A DNA stretch of 64,000 nt, taken from positions 4,268,501-4,332,500 of the forward strand of contig NC_020911.1 of the NCBI RefSeq assembly GCF_000155675.2, in the 5' to 3' direction. Below the pieces are notes generated by a model. It searched no databases. It saw nothing but the letters and a program-made list of their open reading frames with translations, and was not told the DNA's origin. Below are positions 1-8,561 of this stretch, one piece after another (positions within the stretch are counted from its first letter, which is position 1; the number at the start of each line of letters is the position of its first letter). Position numbers and translations under genes: made by a program. This DNA is from Octadecabacter antarcticus 307. Lineage in GTDB: Bacteria > Pseudomonadota > Alphaproteobacteria > Rhodobacterales > Rhodobacteraceae.

Positions 1-1306
1 TCTGCGCCCCGATGGACACCCTGTGATCATGGAAACAGCAGACTTACCTCATGATGCCTATACTTTGGCTATCACCTCAGAACACATCACAATGGCGGCT
101 GGCGATGCGGGCGGTCAGTTTTATGGGGCCATCACGTTGCTGATGCTGTTGCAGACCCACAAAGGCGAAATCCCCTGCGGAACGATAACTGACACACCGC
201 GTTTCGCATGGCGTGGCCAACATCTGGATTGCGCGCGTCATTTTTACAAACTCGAAACCATCACCCAATTGCTGGACCTGATGGCCTTGCTCAAACTCAA
301 CCGCTTCCATTGGCATTTCGCCGATGATGAGGCGTTCCGTTTGCAGATCGAGTGTTTGCCGCAGTTATGGCAGCAAACCCAAATGCGCGGCGAAGGCCAT
401 TTGGTCCCAGCAATCTTTTCTGGTTCGCCACTGGCCGGTGGCAGCTATTCCAAAGACGACGCCAGAACCCTGATCGCCCACGCGAAAACTCTCAATATCG
501 AAGTGATGCCAGAAATCGAAGTACCGGCACATGCGCTGGCATTGGCGCAAGTATTTCCAGATACACGTGACCCTGACGACGTGGGGTCAGAACGCAGTGT
601 GCAGGGCTATACCGCCAACGTCGTAAACCCCGCCATGCCCAGAACATGGGATATCCTAGAGGCATTGGCGCGTGAAGTCGGTGCGTTGTTTCCATTTGGC
701 TTGCTGCATTTGGGATGTGATGAATTGCCCATCGACACTTGGATGGGATCACCCACCGCTAAGGCGTTGATGGCCGAAGAGGGGTTAGAAACCACGCAGG
801 ACTTGCAAGGTTGGACAATGTCACGCCTCGCCCAGACTGTGGTGAAAAACGGTCAGCGCCCTGCCGCATGGGAGGAAGCAGCCCAAGGTAAAAACGCTGG
901 AATTGGTCATAATGCGGTTCTGTTCAGCTGGACAGGTGCCGCGTCTGGATTTGCCGCAGCCCGCGCAGGATACGACGTGGTGATGACCCCCGCGCAACAC
1001 GTTTACATGGATATGGCCCACACAGATGACATCGATGATTGGGGTGCCAATTGGGCCGGATATGTTTCGTTGGATGATACGATTGCATGGGACGTTATTC
1101 CGCTAGATGAACCGGAATTGGTCAAGCATATCATTGGTGTCCAAGGGGCGTTTTGGTCTGAATTCACGACACAAGATGCCCAGCTTTGGCCGATGCTGGT
1201 GCCGCGCATTTTGGGTGTTGCGTCCAAAGGCTGGCAAAGCCGCGATATAACACCTGCCGACCTGCACAGCCTCGCCACAGATTTCACACGCATCTGGCGC
1301 GCTTAA
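1..1306 (+). CDS. Beta-N-acetylhexosaminidase (GH20), 5' end outside window
   Basis: A family 20 glycoside hydrolase that removes terminal N-acetylglucosamine or N-acetylgalactosamine from oligosaccharides such as chitobiose. The reading frame is open from the left edge, so the N-terminus is missing; the GTG at 23 is only the first possible start inside the window. The visible 427 residues contain the end of the small alpha/beta domain and a complete TIM barrel: 'FAWRGQHLDCARHF' (~61-74), 'LNRFHWHFADDEAFR' (~92-106), and the catalytic Asp-Glu pair in 'HLGCDELP' (~229-236). GH20 enzymes use this Asp-Glu pair in substrate-assisted catalysis. A broken MFS transporter gene follows 22 bp downstream on the same strand, which may have imported the released sugar. 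No signal peptide can be judged. Confidence 0.9.
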   Translation, partial: LRPDGHPVIMETADLPHDAYTLAITSEHITMAAGDAGGQFYGAITLLMLLQTHKGEIPCGTITDTPRFAWRGQHLDCARHFYKLETITQLLDLMALLKLNRFHWHFADDEAFRLQIECLPQLWQQTQMRGEGHLVPAIFSGSPLAGGSYSKDDARTLIAHAKTLNIEVMPEIEVPAHALALAQVFPDTRDPDDVGSERSVQGYTANVVNPAMPRTWDILEALAREVGALFPFGLLHLGCDELPIDTWMGSPTAKALMAEEGLETTQDLQGWTMSRLAQTVVKNGQRPAAWEEAAQGKNAGIGHNAVLFSWTGAASGFAAARAGYDVVMTPAQHVYMDMAHTDDIDDWGANWAGYVSLDDTIAWDVIPLDEPELVKHIIGVQGAFWSEFTTQDAQLWPMLVPRILGVASKGWQSRDITPADLHSLATDFTRIWRA

Positions 1307-1327
1307 GCCAAAGAGAGCGCCCACATT

Positions 1328-2166
1328 ATGACCCCGAATATGGCCAAATACGCTGTCTTGATGTGCATGATAGTTTTCTTTGTGCAACCAATCCATCTGG
1401 GGCTTTGGCTATCGCGGGTGGCCGAAGTGCAATTCACGCTGGAACGAACCAAGGCTCAATTGGCGATCGCGCATTTGGGCATGCCTTGCGGGCTGCTGCC
1501 GTCGCTTTATGTCGCGGGCCGCACGGTTGGAAAGCTCGGCGCGCGGCGTGCATTATTGATAGTCTTTGTGCCAATGCTAAGTGCGGACGTTTTGCCAAGC
1601 CTCGCATCGGGCACGCCGTCACTGTTTGTGGCGCCGTTTTTCTGAGGGTCGATATTGCCCTTTGCGCAAGTGTCACTGAACGTATTTGCCGCGCGAATTG
1701 AAAAGGAAATCGATGTCAAAATCATGAACCGTGCCCATGGATTCTGGAGCATGGGGATCATGGCAGGCAGCCTTACCGGCGTTCAACTGGCATCGTTTGG
1801 GTTGGCGGTAACCGTGAGCCTTGTCTCCGTAGCTGTCGTCTTGATGCCGATTTTGATCATGGTCGCTAACGCCTTGCCCGATATCAAAACGACGCAATCC
1901 AAAACCGTGACGGACGAAGCGCTGCGGCCGATACCAAATGCAGTTTGGCTGGTAGCAGCAGTGATATTCGGCGCCACGATCGTAGAGGGTGCGATGATCG
2001 ATTGGGCCACCGTTTATATGGTCGAAATCGCTGGTGTCCTTTCAGGATCCGAAGGATTGGCCGTCACAATCTTTTCCGGCTTCGTCACGCTTGGCCGCTT
2101 TATGGGTGATGCCCTAAATACCAGTTATGGGACCGTATTTCTGGTCCGGCTTTGCCTTGGTTCAAG
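1328..2166 (+). pseudogene. MFS transporter, internal stop and truncated by IS3
   Basis: Major facilitator superfamily sugar-type transporter remnant. One frame reads through hydrophobic segments from ATG 1328, hits TGA at 1643-1645, and continues in the same frame as 'GSILPFAQVSLNVFAARIEKE', which is the expected continuation of an MFS helix. The lesion is therefore a point nonsense mutation, not a frameshift. The second part keeps about five further membrane segments and a short cytoplasmic loop. Homology ends near 2160, where the left inverted repeat of an IS3 element begins, so roughly the last quarter of the protein is gone. It lies directly behind the GH20 gene and probably formed an amino-sugar uptake and degradation pair with it. 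It is non-functional as seen. Confidence 0.8.
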
Positions 2167-2204
2167 GGCAATCCCCCATTTTTAATGGGGCTCGGCCGTA
2201 GAAT

Positions 2205-2479
2205 TCACGTGGCTGTTTTCAGTTTCATTGCGGGCGTTATGCCGCCGATGCCCGTGTTGGGTCTCTCATTGTTGTAAGTCCAGAGCCATTCTGTCGCCTG
2301 GTTTTGGGCCTCCTCAATCGTTTCAAAGATGTACTGGCTCAACCATTCGCCGCGAACGGTGCGATTGTATCGCTCGATATAGGCATTCTGTTGAGGTTTG
2401 CCTGGCTGGATGTGTTCAAGCCGAACACCGTGCTTTTCAGCCCATGTCATCAAGGTCCCGCTGATATATTCCGGCCCAT
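2205..2479 (-). pseudogene. IS3 transposase orfB, C-terminal half
   Basis: C-terminal part of an IS407-type DDE transposase: 'GPEYISGTLMTWAEKHGV', 'HIQPGKPQQNAYIERYNRTV' (third catalytic residue, Glu, in YIERYNR) and 'TYNNERPNTGIGG' near the end. The reading joins exactly to the other fragment, which stops after 'TIRVDN' at 4131: the native sequence would be RVDNGPEY. The gene was thus cut at the codon after the second catalytic Asp by the element at 2480-4130. Confidence 0.9.
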
Positions 2480-3074
2480 AACACCTTCGGAATATCGCTA
2501 ATTTAAGGCTATGACTGCCTGCGCAGCCCCAAATAACGCAGCAGGTGGTCATAGCCGTGCCTCAGGTCCCTACGGTGGTTTTGTACAAACCACACCGCAA
2601 AGGAGACCAACTATGACCGATATCATTATTACACAAACTGCGCCCGTTTTGGTGGCCATCGATATCTCGAAGGCCCGCGACGAAGTTCTCATTGCTATTG
2701 CGGACAAGAAGCGCTGCCGTCGTTTGACTGTTCTGAACCAGCTAGACGACTTCAATCGTCTAATCACATCGCTTGCCTGCTACGGCCGCCCTGTCCGTGT
2801 AGCTTTTGAAGCAACGGGTAATTATCACCGTGCCTTGGCTTATCATCTTGCCGCAGCAGGTTTTGAGTTGAAGTTGGTGTCATCTGTGGCCCTGGCCAGA
2901 ACGCGAGAGGCCTTGCACAACAGTTGGGACAAAAACGACCCTAAGGATGCCCAGGTCATTCTTCACATGATGGAGATCGGGAACGAGCAGTTTTATCATG
3001 ACCCCCTCGTGCGTGGCACTAACGACATCCAAGAGCTTTCCAAAACGCATGACATCGTATCCAAGTCGAAGACC

Positions 3075-3100
3075 GAGTTGTGGCACCGAGTTGTGGCACC
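3075..3100. repeat. 13-bp tandem duplication in IS110 transposase
   Basis: GAGTTGTGGCACC occurs twice in direct succession (3075-3087, 3088-3100), followed by GAGTTTTAACC. One copy gives an open frame through the conserved transposase sequence; two copies shift it by one base. Confidence 0.95.
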
Positions 3101-3152
3101 GAGTTTTAACCCATTATCTGCCGCTGTATTTTCCTGAAGCTGATCGTTTCCA

Positions 3153-3170
3153 TCGCAGTTCTCGCAGTTC
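3153..3170. repeat. 9-bp tandem duplication in IS110 transposase
   Basis: TCGCAGTTC is repeated exactly twice and followed by TCGCAGTGA. It is in frame and produces Arg-Ser-Ser-Arg-Ser-Ser-Arg-Ser-Asp. It may be a second slippage duplication, 53 bp from the 13-bp one, or an original feature of the element. Confidence 0.7.
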
Positions 3171-4130
3171 TCGCAGTGACTGGTTCTTTGCTTTCCTTGA
3201 ACGTTATCCGTCACCACACTTGATCTCAGCCATGAGCAAGGAGGCATTCATCGCTGACGCTTGGGATGTGGTGGGCCTCAAGGTTGCAAAAGAGCGTTTA
3301 CTTTCAGATATCTACGAGACTGCCAAAGTATCAGTCGGACTGCCGGTTGCCGCAGATTCCGACGCGATAAGCATGTTCCGCTTGGTTCTCGGGGAAGGCC
3401 GCAGTCTTATCGCGCAACGCAATCAAATTGAAGATCGCGCCGTCGCGCTTCTCAAGGACCTACCAGATTATAAGCTACTGACATCGATACCTGGAATCGG
3501 TCCCATCAATGCTTTGACAATTTTGGCAGAAGCTGGGGATGTACGGCGCTTTCGTCATCACCGGCAGTTTTCGAAGTTCTGTGGAATGGACCTTGCGACT
3601 ATGCAATCAGGTACATTCAGAGGGCAAACCAAACTGTCAAAATATGGCAATGCTCGGCTTCGTCGAACGCTTTGGATGGCTGGACAGGTTGCTATTCTGC
3701 AGCGCACCAACAGCTTCCGCGACAAGTTCGAGCGCTACATCGCCAAAGACCGTCACAACACCCATTTGCGCCGAAAGGCGTACACCGCAATCGCAGCGAA
3801 GATGGCCCGAACCGTTCATGGGATCATCAAGCACGGCGAACCATATCGCCCCTTCTTTGAGGGGTGATCGACAGCAGTAGGACCTTTCTCTGTAAGGGCC
3901 GTGGAGGCAGACAACTGACCTCGTAGATAATGTTTAGGCCTTCTGCTCAACGACCCAAAGATCTCGTCTTAAGGACGGTGAGAGCCGCAAAAGCGTACTC
4001 TGTGTTTGTTATGGGAGAGACAGTTCGTTGACCAAAATGCCAAACTGAGCAATGCTTCTAACGTGTCGAGACGCCTCGATGCGACAATAACCTGACGCCA
4101 ATTCAGCTAATCATTCCGCGCATAGGACGT

Positions 4131-4738
4131 TATCGACACGTATGGTTTGGGGTTTGCCGCGCCACTCGATGATCTGGTTCAGGCTCCGGACGACGCGTTC
4201 TGCGGGCAGCGAGAAGTCCACGTCAATGCACAAGCCTTCACGATTGAAGTCATCCAAGACGTTAAGAGTTCGGATTGATCTGCCGTCTGCAAGCTGATCC
4301 GCCATGAAATCCCCTCTCATTGATTGCACAGCAATCAACTGCCGGGCAGCGATAGACCAGGTCTCGTTTGGTGCATCAGGCACCGCTAACGGCTCGGGTT
4401 TGTCACGTTTGAGGCGATTTTTTGGCTTGATCCGCAGGTTCAGCTCCAGTTCACAGTAGATCCGCCTGACGGCCAGTGGGATACACGCGTTTGTGGTTCC
4501 AGCCGTAGCCCTGCACGTTGCGTAAATATAAAAAACACAACCCAAAGCCCCACGTGCGCTTGTTCTTGGTCAGGCGTTCCAGCCAATCTGCTCTCTCCTC
4601 ATTCTCATCACTCAAGATCGGGCTGTACCGATAGCAGGTCTCGCTAATTTGGAAGGTACGACAGGCAAGTGCGATACTTGTGCCCCGCTGCATGACTGCA
4701 TTCATGGCCATCCACTGGCCGGCAGGTGAATGGCACAT
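4131..4738 (-). pseudogene. IS3 transposase orfB, N-terminal half, frameshifted
   Basis: N-terminal and central part of the IS407-type DDE transposase: 'SIALACRTFQISETCYRYSP', '[20 protein letters not shown]', then after a frameshift '[20 protein letters not shown]', '[20 protein letters not shown]' (first catalytic Asp) and '[13 protein letters not shown]' (second Asp). The shift is caused by about 16 extra bases between 'KRVY' and 'RIYCELEL' near 4480-4495. A 39-bp palindromic insert at 4313-4351 lies in frame between 'TWS' and 'DFMADQ'. The gene is cut at 4131 by the IS110 element and continues at 2479. Confidence 0.85.
4313..4351 (-). repeat. Palindromic insert element, copy A
   Basis: A 39-bp insertion within IS3 orfB. 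Read on the minus strand: TGCCCGGCAG, stem TTGATTGC, loop TGT, stem GCAATCAA, then TGAGAGG, preceded by CGC. Removing it restores TGG-TCT-ATG-GAT-TTC-ATG, the conserved 'WSMDFM' of the family. Being 39 bp it is in frame and adds 13 residues. It shares its ends but not its stem sequence with copies at 15.05, 21.1 and 35.6 kb. Confidence 0.85.
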
Positions 4739-4795
4739 TCACCGAGAGGGAATCGTCGGTGAGACGGCCTTAGCGCTTTATTCCGAGCGCCTCCT

Positions 4796-5038
4796 TCAGA
4801 AGATCGTCTCGGACATACTCATCGCAGCATACATCCTCTTGAGACGGCGGTTTTGCTCGGCCATGTCCTTCATCTCGGTGATCAAGGACGCATCCATGCC
4901 GCCGAACTTGGCACGCCACTTGTAAAAACTGGCGCTACTCATCCCATGCTCCCGACACAGCTCAGAGACCGGCGTACCGCCCTCCGCCTGCTTCAAAATG
5001 CCCATGACCTGTGCGTCGCTAAATCGCGCTATCTTCAT
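4796..5038 (-). pseudogene. IS3 transposase orfA (IS407 type), 3' frameshift
   Basis: Helix-turn-helix orfA of the IS407-type element: 'MKIARFSDAQVMGILKQAEG', 'SELCREHGMSSASFYKWRAK' and the leucine-zipper start 'AEQNRRLKRMYAAMSM'. The expected continuation '(D)DLLKEALG' is present only in the next frame (CGATCTTCTGAAGGAGGCGCTCGG), so the gene ends early through a one-base shift near 4805. The start at ATG 5038 is chosen because the family protein begins MK(x)xRFSDAQV; the upstream extension has no family similarity. Confidence 0.8.
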
Positions 5039-5109
5039 CAAAAATCTCCTCAGATATCTTGCCGAGAAAAATCTGCTTTTAAACACCACTAATTTTAGGG
5101 GGGATTACC

Positions 5110-5333
5110 AAACCTTCCAAGAACAATTGACGCCGCTCTCTGAAAAGAGACACGTTGTGATGGTCCCAAACGCAACTCACGGTTTGTTACATGCAGATAT
5201 GTTCAACGACCAACTCCCATCTGATTGGCCGTGGCACCTTCAATATATGTTCTTGGGCATGGGGAGAGATGCCCACAGTGAGCAGAATCTCGGCAAGATC
5301 GCCGACTGGATATTAACGGTCCAGGCGTACTGA
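5110..5333 (+). pseudogene. Alpha/beta hydrolase, C-terminal remnant
   Basis: About 75 residues of a serine-hydrolase tail remain: 'HVVMVPNATHGLLHADMFND' holds the typical beta-strand and catalytic-His region ('NATHG'), followed by a C-terminal helix 'NLGKIADWILTVQAY'. The open frame enters from IS3 sequence upstream, so everything 5' of 5110 was lost at the IS boundary. Not translatable as a functional enzyme. Family assignment rests on the His motif only. Confidence 0.55.
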
Positions 5334-5344
5334 ATCCTGCTGAA

Positions 5345-5917
5345 TCATGGCGTTAGCCAGGCGGCAAGATAAGGCATCAGCCGTGCCTGAATGGATTGCG
5401 TGTTATGGAGAGCGCAAAAATTTGTCGCCATGGCCTGAACCATGAAAGCCTGAACGCCCTCGGCTTTGAGGGCCGGGGTAATGTCTTGGCGAAACTGTGT
5501 CTTGGCTAACCAACGTTCTAAAATCTCTATCTGCCGGGCAAACGTTAGAGCGATATGACCGATTTCTTCCACTGCAGCCGCACCAGAATAACGCAGAATG
5601 AGGTCGAAAACATACCTCTCACTGGTCATGAAATCGCTGAGCGGTATGAGCGCCTCTACCAATTCCTCAACAGTGTTAGGCATTGCAAGTGCTTCTAGCT
5701 TATCGAGATGCTGATCGATCCGGCCACCTATTATCAGATCCATAAGGGCGTTTTTGTCTTTGAAATGCGCAAAGAAGGTGCCCTTGGCGGTGCCCGCTGA
5801 TAATACGACGTCCTCAACACGCAGCTCTTCGAACCCACGCTTATCAATAATCTCTTCTGACGCCGCTATAAGGCGGGTTCGTGTCTCAAGTGTTCGCTTC
5901 TGTTGTGCTCTTGCCAT
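5345..5917 (-). CDS. TetR-family transcriptional regulator
   Basis: A 190-residue one-component repressor. The N-terminal helix-turn-helix is typical: 'TRLIAASEEIIDKRGFEELR' followed by 'VEDVVLSAGTAKGTFFAHFK'. The remaining ~130 residues form the helical ligand-binding and dimer domain, with no recognised ligand signature. ATG 5917 is chosen; an in-frame GTG at 5932 would add five residues, and neither start has a clear ribosome site. The gene diverges from an NAD(P)H:quinone-type oxidoreductase 101 bp away. Two near-identical TTGAC-n4-GTCA palindromes in that gap are good operator candidates, one by each start. The likely role is self-repression and control of the neighbouring reductase and membrane protein. 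Confidence 0.88.
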   Translation of the reverse strand: MARAQQKRTLETRTRLIAASEEIIDKRGFEELRVEDVVLSAGTAKGTFFAHFKDKNALMDLIIGGRIDQHLDKLEALAMPNTVEELVEALIPLSDFMTSERYVFDLILRYSGAAAVEEIGHIALTFARQIEILERWLAKTQFRQDITPALKAEGVQAFMVQAMATNFCALHNTQSIQARLMPYLAAWLTP

Positions 5918-5937
5918 AGGGGTTTTTCGCACAAAAA

Positions 5938-5951
5938 TTGACTACAGTCAA
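5938..5951. promoter_or_regulatory. TetR operator candidate 1
   Basis: A perfect palindrome, TTGACTACAGTCAA, lies 20 bp upstream of the regulator's ATG, where it would overlap the regulator's promoter or leader. Confidence 0.6.
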
Positions 5952-5990
5952 ATATAATCATTGACCGCGGGCAGTAATGTGGGTATTAAA

Positions 5991-6004
5991 TTGACCATAG
6001 TCAT
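5991..6004. promoter_or_regulatory. TetR operator candidate 2
   Basis: TTGACCATAGTCAT matches the first palindrome at 11 of 14 positions, including both TTGAC and GTCA half-sites. It ends 14 bp before the ATG of the oxidoreductase, so a bound repressor would block its transcription start or leader. Confidence 0.6.
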
Positions 6005-6018
6005 TTTAGGAAACCCCC

Positions 6019-6626
6019 ATGACATCGAAACGCATATACATCCTCAACGGTCACCCTGCAGAAAATTCGCTGAACCGGACACTTGCGGAAAGCTACGCAC
6101 AAGCCGCGCAAGAGGCTGGCCATGAGGTCCGACTTACTCACCTACACAACATTTCTTTTGATCCTGATTTTGGATTTGGCGGCTACAAAGTTCAAAAACC
6201 GCTAGAAATGGACCTTGAGCAGGTTTTGACTGACATCGAATGGAGCGAGCATATGGTCATCACCACGCCTATGTGGTGGGGCGGCTTACCGGCAAAACTG
6301 AAAGGGCTATTTGATCGCACCCTGCTTCCAGGAAGGGCGTTCAACACGCGCGAAACAAATTGGATGGGTATGCCGACCCCCATGCTTTCCGGGCGAACGG
6401 GCCGCGTAATCATGACTTCAGATACGCCCAATTTATTCATGCGTTGGGTTTATCACAATGCCATGTTGCGTCAGTTGCGAGATCAGATTTTAGGCTTTAT
6501 CGGAATAAAACCAGCACGTTTCACGCATTTTTCGGGTGCAAGCCATCCAAAACCGGCCATCCAAAACCGGCCATCGTCACGCGCTGGATCGCTGAGGTAA
6601 AGGGATATGGACATGGTGCAGTCTAA
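6019..6626 (+). pseudogene. NAD(P)H-dependent flavodoxin-fold oxidoreductase, 3' frameshift
   Basis: Flavodoxin-like NAD(P)H:quinone-type oxidoreductase: FMN-binding start 'RIYILNGHPAENSLNRTLAE', 'HNISFDPDFGFGGY' and the active-site loop 'ITTPMWWGGLPAKLKGLFDR'. The ATG at 6019 follows AGGAAACCCCC. A 14-bp tandem duplication at 6542-6569 shifts the frame near the end: the present frame stops at 6600 with an altered tail, while removal of one copy gives the family-like ending 'SGASHPKPAIVTRWIAEVKG' and a stop at 6626. Only the last ~15 residues change, so residual activity is possible. Adjacent to the TetR gene and probably under its control. Confidence 0.85.
6542..6569. repeat. 14-bp tandem duplication in oxidoreductase gene
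   Basis: GCCATCCAAAACCG occurs twice in direct succession (6542-6555, 6556-6569), followed by GCCATCG. Collapsing to one copy restores the family-typical C-terminus. Confidence 0.95.
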
Positions 6627-6671
6627 TAAGTATTCCGGCTTAGATGAATTACAGAAGTTGAAAGATTAGAT

Positions 6672-7214
6672 ATGTCTGAATTAATAAAAGTCTCTAAGCT
6701 GGCCCGTTTTCTACATGTGGTCACAGTGGTGGCAATGATTGGACTGCCTATAACTATCGTCGGCGGGTTGATTACAACACCGCTGACACCAGCAGCTTTG
6801 AACGACACCGTCGATGGCATCACGACTTCTATGGATGCAACACGATGGCAGCTTATTACTGTGGTAGTTCTGAACCTACTCCGCCCCTTGGTCCTGTTTT
6901 TGACGCTGAATGAAATGCGAAGGCTCTTTGATCTCTTTGCCAAGGGTGAAATACTGACCGATCATTCTGAGGACCTGATCAAGGACATAGGGCAGGGATT
7001 TTTAGCCCTTGCGATTATACCATTCGTGCTGAACCCAGTGCAGTCGGGGCTGCTGACACTGGCGAACGGGCCGGGGGACAGGTCAATTGCCATCAGTTTT
7101 AGCAACGAAATGTTTATTTCAGCCCTTGCGGGCGGCGTTATAATTGTAATTGGCGGGGCCATGCGGGAGGCATTACGCGTAATGACCGAAAGTAGTGCCA
7201 ACTCGCAACCTTAA
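6672..7214 (+). CDS. DUF2975-type membrane protein
   Basis: A 180-residue integral membrane protein with about four membrane segments: ~13-36, ~63-80, ~105-125 and ~145-163. The cytoplasmic loop 'NEMRRLFDLFAKGEILTDHS' followed by 'IKDIGQGFLALAI' is characteristic of DUF2975 proteins, whose function is unknown. In other bacteria members are often paired with a small Xre/YozG-type regulator; none is seen here. The gene lies 45 bp after the oxidoreductase on the same strand and could be co-transcribed under the TetR regulator. Confidence 0.75.
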   Translation: MSELIKVSKLARFLHVVTVVAMIGLPITIVGGLITTPLTPAALNDTVDGITTSMDATRWQLITVVVLNLLRPLVLFLTLNEMRRLFDLFAKGEILTDHSEDLIKDIGQGFLALAIIPFVLNPVQSGLLTLANGPGDRSIAISFSNEMFISALAGGVIIVIGGAMREALRVMTESSANSQP

Positions 7215-7394
7215 CACACAACTACTGACACCTGATACCAGCAATTTTTGTGGCCCCTCTTTGCACCCGAAAGGACTAACCAAAAACCACATGGTGTGAT
7301 TGCGGCGGCCGCTTTCCAGTGGCGAACGAGGTCCTGTTATACTGGCCTCATGGAAACAAGCCATGAGGAGAACGACCATGACATATTATGTGGG

Positions 7395-8561
7395 AAGGCT
7401 TATCCCTTTTAGTCCGGTTGCCCCACATGTTGACGCGGCGCAGAACCTCGCCCTTGTGGCTTGAGAGGCGGATCGGATCAGTTTGTAACATCTGGTGGGT
7501 TTATGGGGCGTGGCTTTTGCCGTGAACAAGGGCCTTCAGGCGCGCTGTTCAACAAAATCACGATATGTCGCTGGGCCAATACCAACACCGATCCCCAGCA
7601 GCGTGTCGAAGGCGCTTCGCATGTGTCGCCGTCGGTTCCAGCGGAACACAAATTCGTCGAGATAGCGTTGCAGATGGCATTTTCTGAGGCCGTGGAAGAC
7701 GCCTTTTGCCCACGTTTTTAGGTTGGAGAACACGCGGTGGACCCAGTGGAGTATGTCATGTGCCTTCTTGCCGCTGACGACCTTCGCCTCATGCGTGTTT
7801 GCAGGGGGATTTTCGTAACCTAGCCAGCCATCCGTGATGACGTGAGCGCCAGGCTCTACAGCCTGACCAATGAACCCGTGTAGCGTCTTTGATGCGCCGT
7901 CGGGAATGTGTTTCATCCTGATACGGCGCGGATGTCCGTCTCTTGATAACTCGACGGCGCAGACGACAAACATCTTTCCGACCGGGCTCCGCCCACCCTT
8001 TGGCCGGTCCTCGGGATCATGCCGGGACCGGAACGGAATCTCTGTTTCATCGATCTCGACAAGGTCTTTCAGGGGGTTGCGGTCAGGGTTGACCATCGAC
8101 CGCCGCAGCTTTTGCAAGAGGAGCCACGCCGTCTTGTAGCTGCCAAGGCCAAGTTGCGCCTGAAGTTGCAGCGCTGACATGCCGTTGGAATGGCTGGTGA
8201 TGATGTGCGCGGCAAGAAACCAAATTCGCAACGGCAAATGGCTGCTGTGCATCACCGTGCCAGCCGTCACGGATGTCTGCCGTGCGCAACCGGCACATTC
8301 CCAAGTCGCGCGATTTCGCTTTAACGGCCAGCCCTTGCAGGTGCCACAGGAAGGACACACAAAGCCCTCAGGCCAACGATGTTCCGCCAGATAATGCGAA
8401 CACGCTTCCTCATCAGAAAACCTGGCGTCGAACGCCGGGCGGGACATGGGTTTGTCGTTTTTCCATCTGGCTGGCATGGGTAGAACAATACAAGAACATT
8501 GTAGATTGACAAGCCGCTTCACACCACATCAGGTGCCGCCGGAGCAAAGGGGATAAGCCTT
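7395..8561 (-). mobile_element. IS1595-family element (ISXO2-like)
   Basis: Terminal inverted repeats: left AAGGCTTATCCCTTTTAGTC at 7395, right (reverse complement from 8561) AAGGCTTATCCCCTTTGCTC. The 9-bp sequence TTATGTGGG flanks both sides (7386-7394 and 8562-8570) and is the target duplication (IS1595 elements usually give 8 bp, so one base may belong to the end). Excising the element with one repeat rejoins the start of the host IS110 transposase in frame. Confidence 0.88.
7536..8447 (-). CDS. IS1595-family (ISXO2-like) transposase
   Basis: About 303 residues. The N-terminal zinc ribbon is 'CPSCGTCKGW' with 'WECAGCARQTSVTAGTVMHS'. The catalytic region has 'VEIDETEIPFRSR' (first Asp), 'HVITDGWLGYENPP' (second Asp) and 'LHWVHRVFSNLKTWAKGVFH', where Asn-Leu-Lys follows the family's final helix pattern; C-terminal 'YLDEFVFRWNRR' is also typical. 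The frame is intact and the element ends are preserved, so it may still be mobile. The start is uncertain: ATG 8447 (MSRPAFDARFSDEEAC) is the best family match; starts at 8477 or 8522 are also possible. Confidence 0.9.
   Translation of the reverse strand: MSRPAFDARFSDEEACSHYLAEHRWPEGFVCPSCGTCKGWPLKRNRATWECAGCARQTSVTAGTVMHSSHLPLRIWFLAAHIITSHSNGMSALQLQAQLGLGSYKTAWLLLQKLRRSMVNPDRNPLKDLVEIDETEIPFRSRHDPEDRPKGGRSPVGKMFVVCAVELSRDGHPRRIRMKHIPDGASKTLHGFIGQAVEPGAHVITDGWLGYENPPANTHEAKVVSGKKAHDILHWVHRVFSNLKTWAKGVFHGLRKCHLQRYLDEFVFRWNRRRHMRSAFDTLLGIGVGIGPATYRDFVEQRA

Larger units (their letters stand above)
2613..3867 (+). pseudogene. IS110-family transposase, frameshifted by 13-bp duplication
   Basis: DEDD-type transposase. 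ATG 2613 follows a good ribosome site (AAAGGAGACC). N-terminal RuvC-like motifs are visible: Asp in 'VAIDISKARDEVLIA', Glu in 'VAFEATGNYHRAL' and Asp/Asp in 'WDKNDPKDAQVIL'. The C-terminal Tnp_20 part has 'TSIPGIGPINALTILAEAGD' and the expected serine in 'ATMQSGTFRGQTKLSK'. The two parts lie in different frames. A direct 13-bp duplication of GAGTTGTGGCACC at 3075-3100 causes the shift; removing one copy restores 'TELWHRVLTHYLPLYFPEAD'. A 9-bp in-frame duplication (TCGCAGTTC, 3153-3170) lies just downstream. As it stands the transposase should be inactive. Confidence 0.9.
2480..4130 (+). mobile_element. IS110-family element inserted in IS3 orfB
   Basis: The boundaries come from rejoining the interrupted IS3 orfB: 'ccggcccat' ends at 2479 and 'tatcgacacg' resumes at 4131, with 1-2 bases of uncertainty. 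The element is about 1.65 kb. It has ~130 bp before the transposase and ~260 bp after it; IS110-family elements typically lack terminal inverted repeats and target duplications, as here. The longer 3' noncoding end would fit the IS1111-type arrangement, in which the guide (bridge) RNA lies downstream of the transposase. That assignment is inference. Confidence 0.75.
2167..5109 (-). mobile_element. IS3-family element (IS407 type), split by an IS110 element
   Basis: Imperfect terminal inverted repeats are visible: 2167 GGCAATCCCCCATTTTTAAT at the left, and at the right (reverse complement ending at 5109) GGTAATCCCCCCTAAAATTA. Between them the minus strand carries orfA and orfB of an IS407-type IS3 element, interrupted at 2480-4130 by an IS110-family element. 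The left flank is an MFS gene and the right flank the tail of an unrelated hydrolase gene. No target repeat is seen. This suggests that a deletion or recombination between two copies joined two originally separate loci. Confidence 0.8.

Noticed and set aside
1186..1701. 171-codon open frame overlapping GH20 and the MFS gene
   Set aside because: Out-of-frame shadow of both genes; no hydrophobic pattern or motif of its own.
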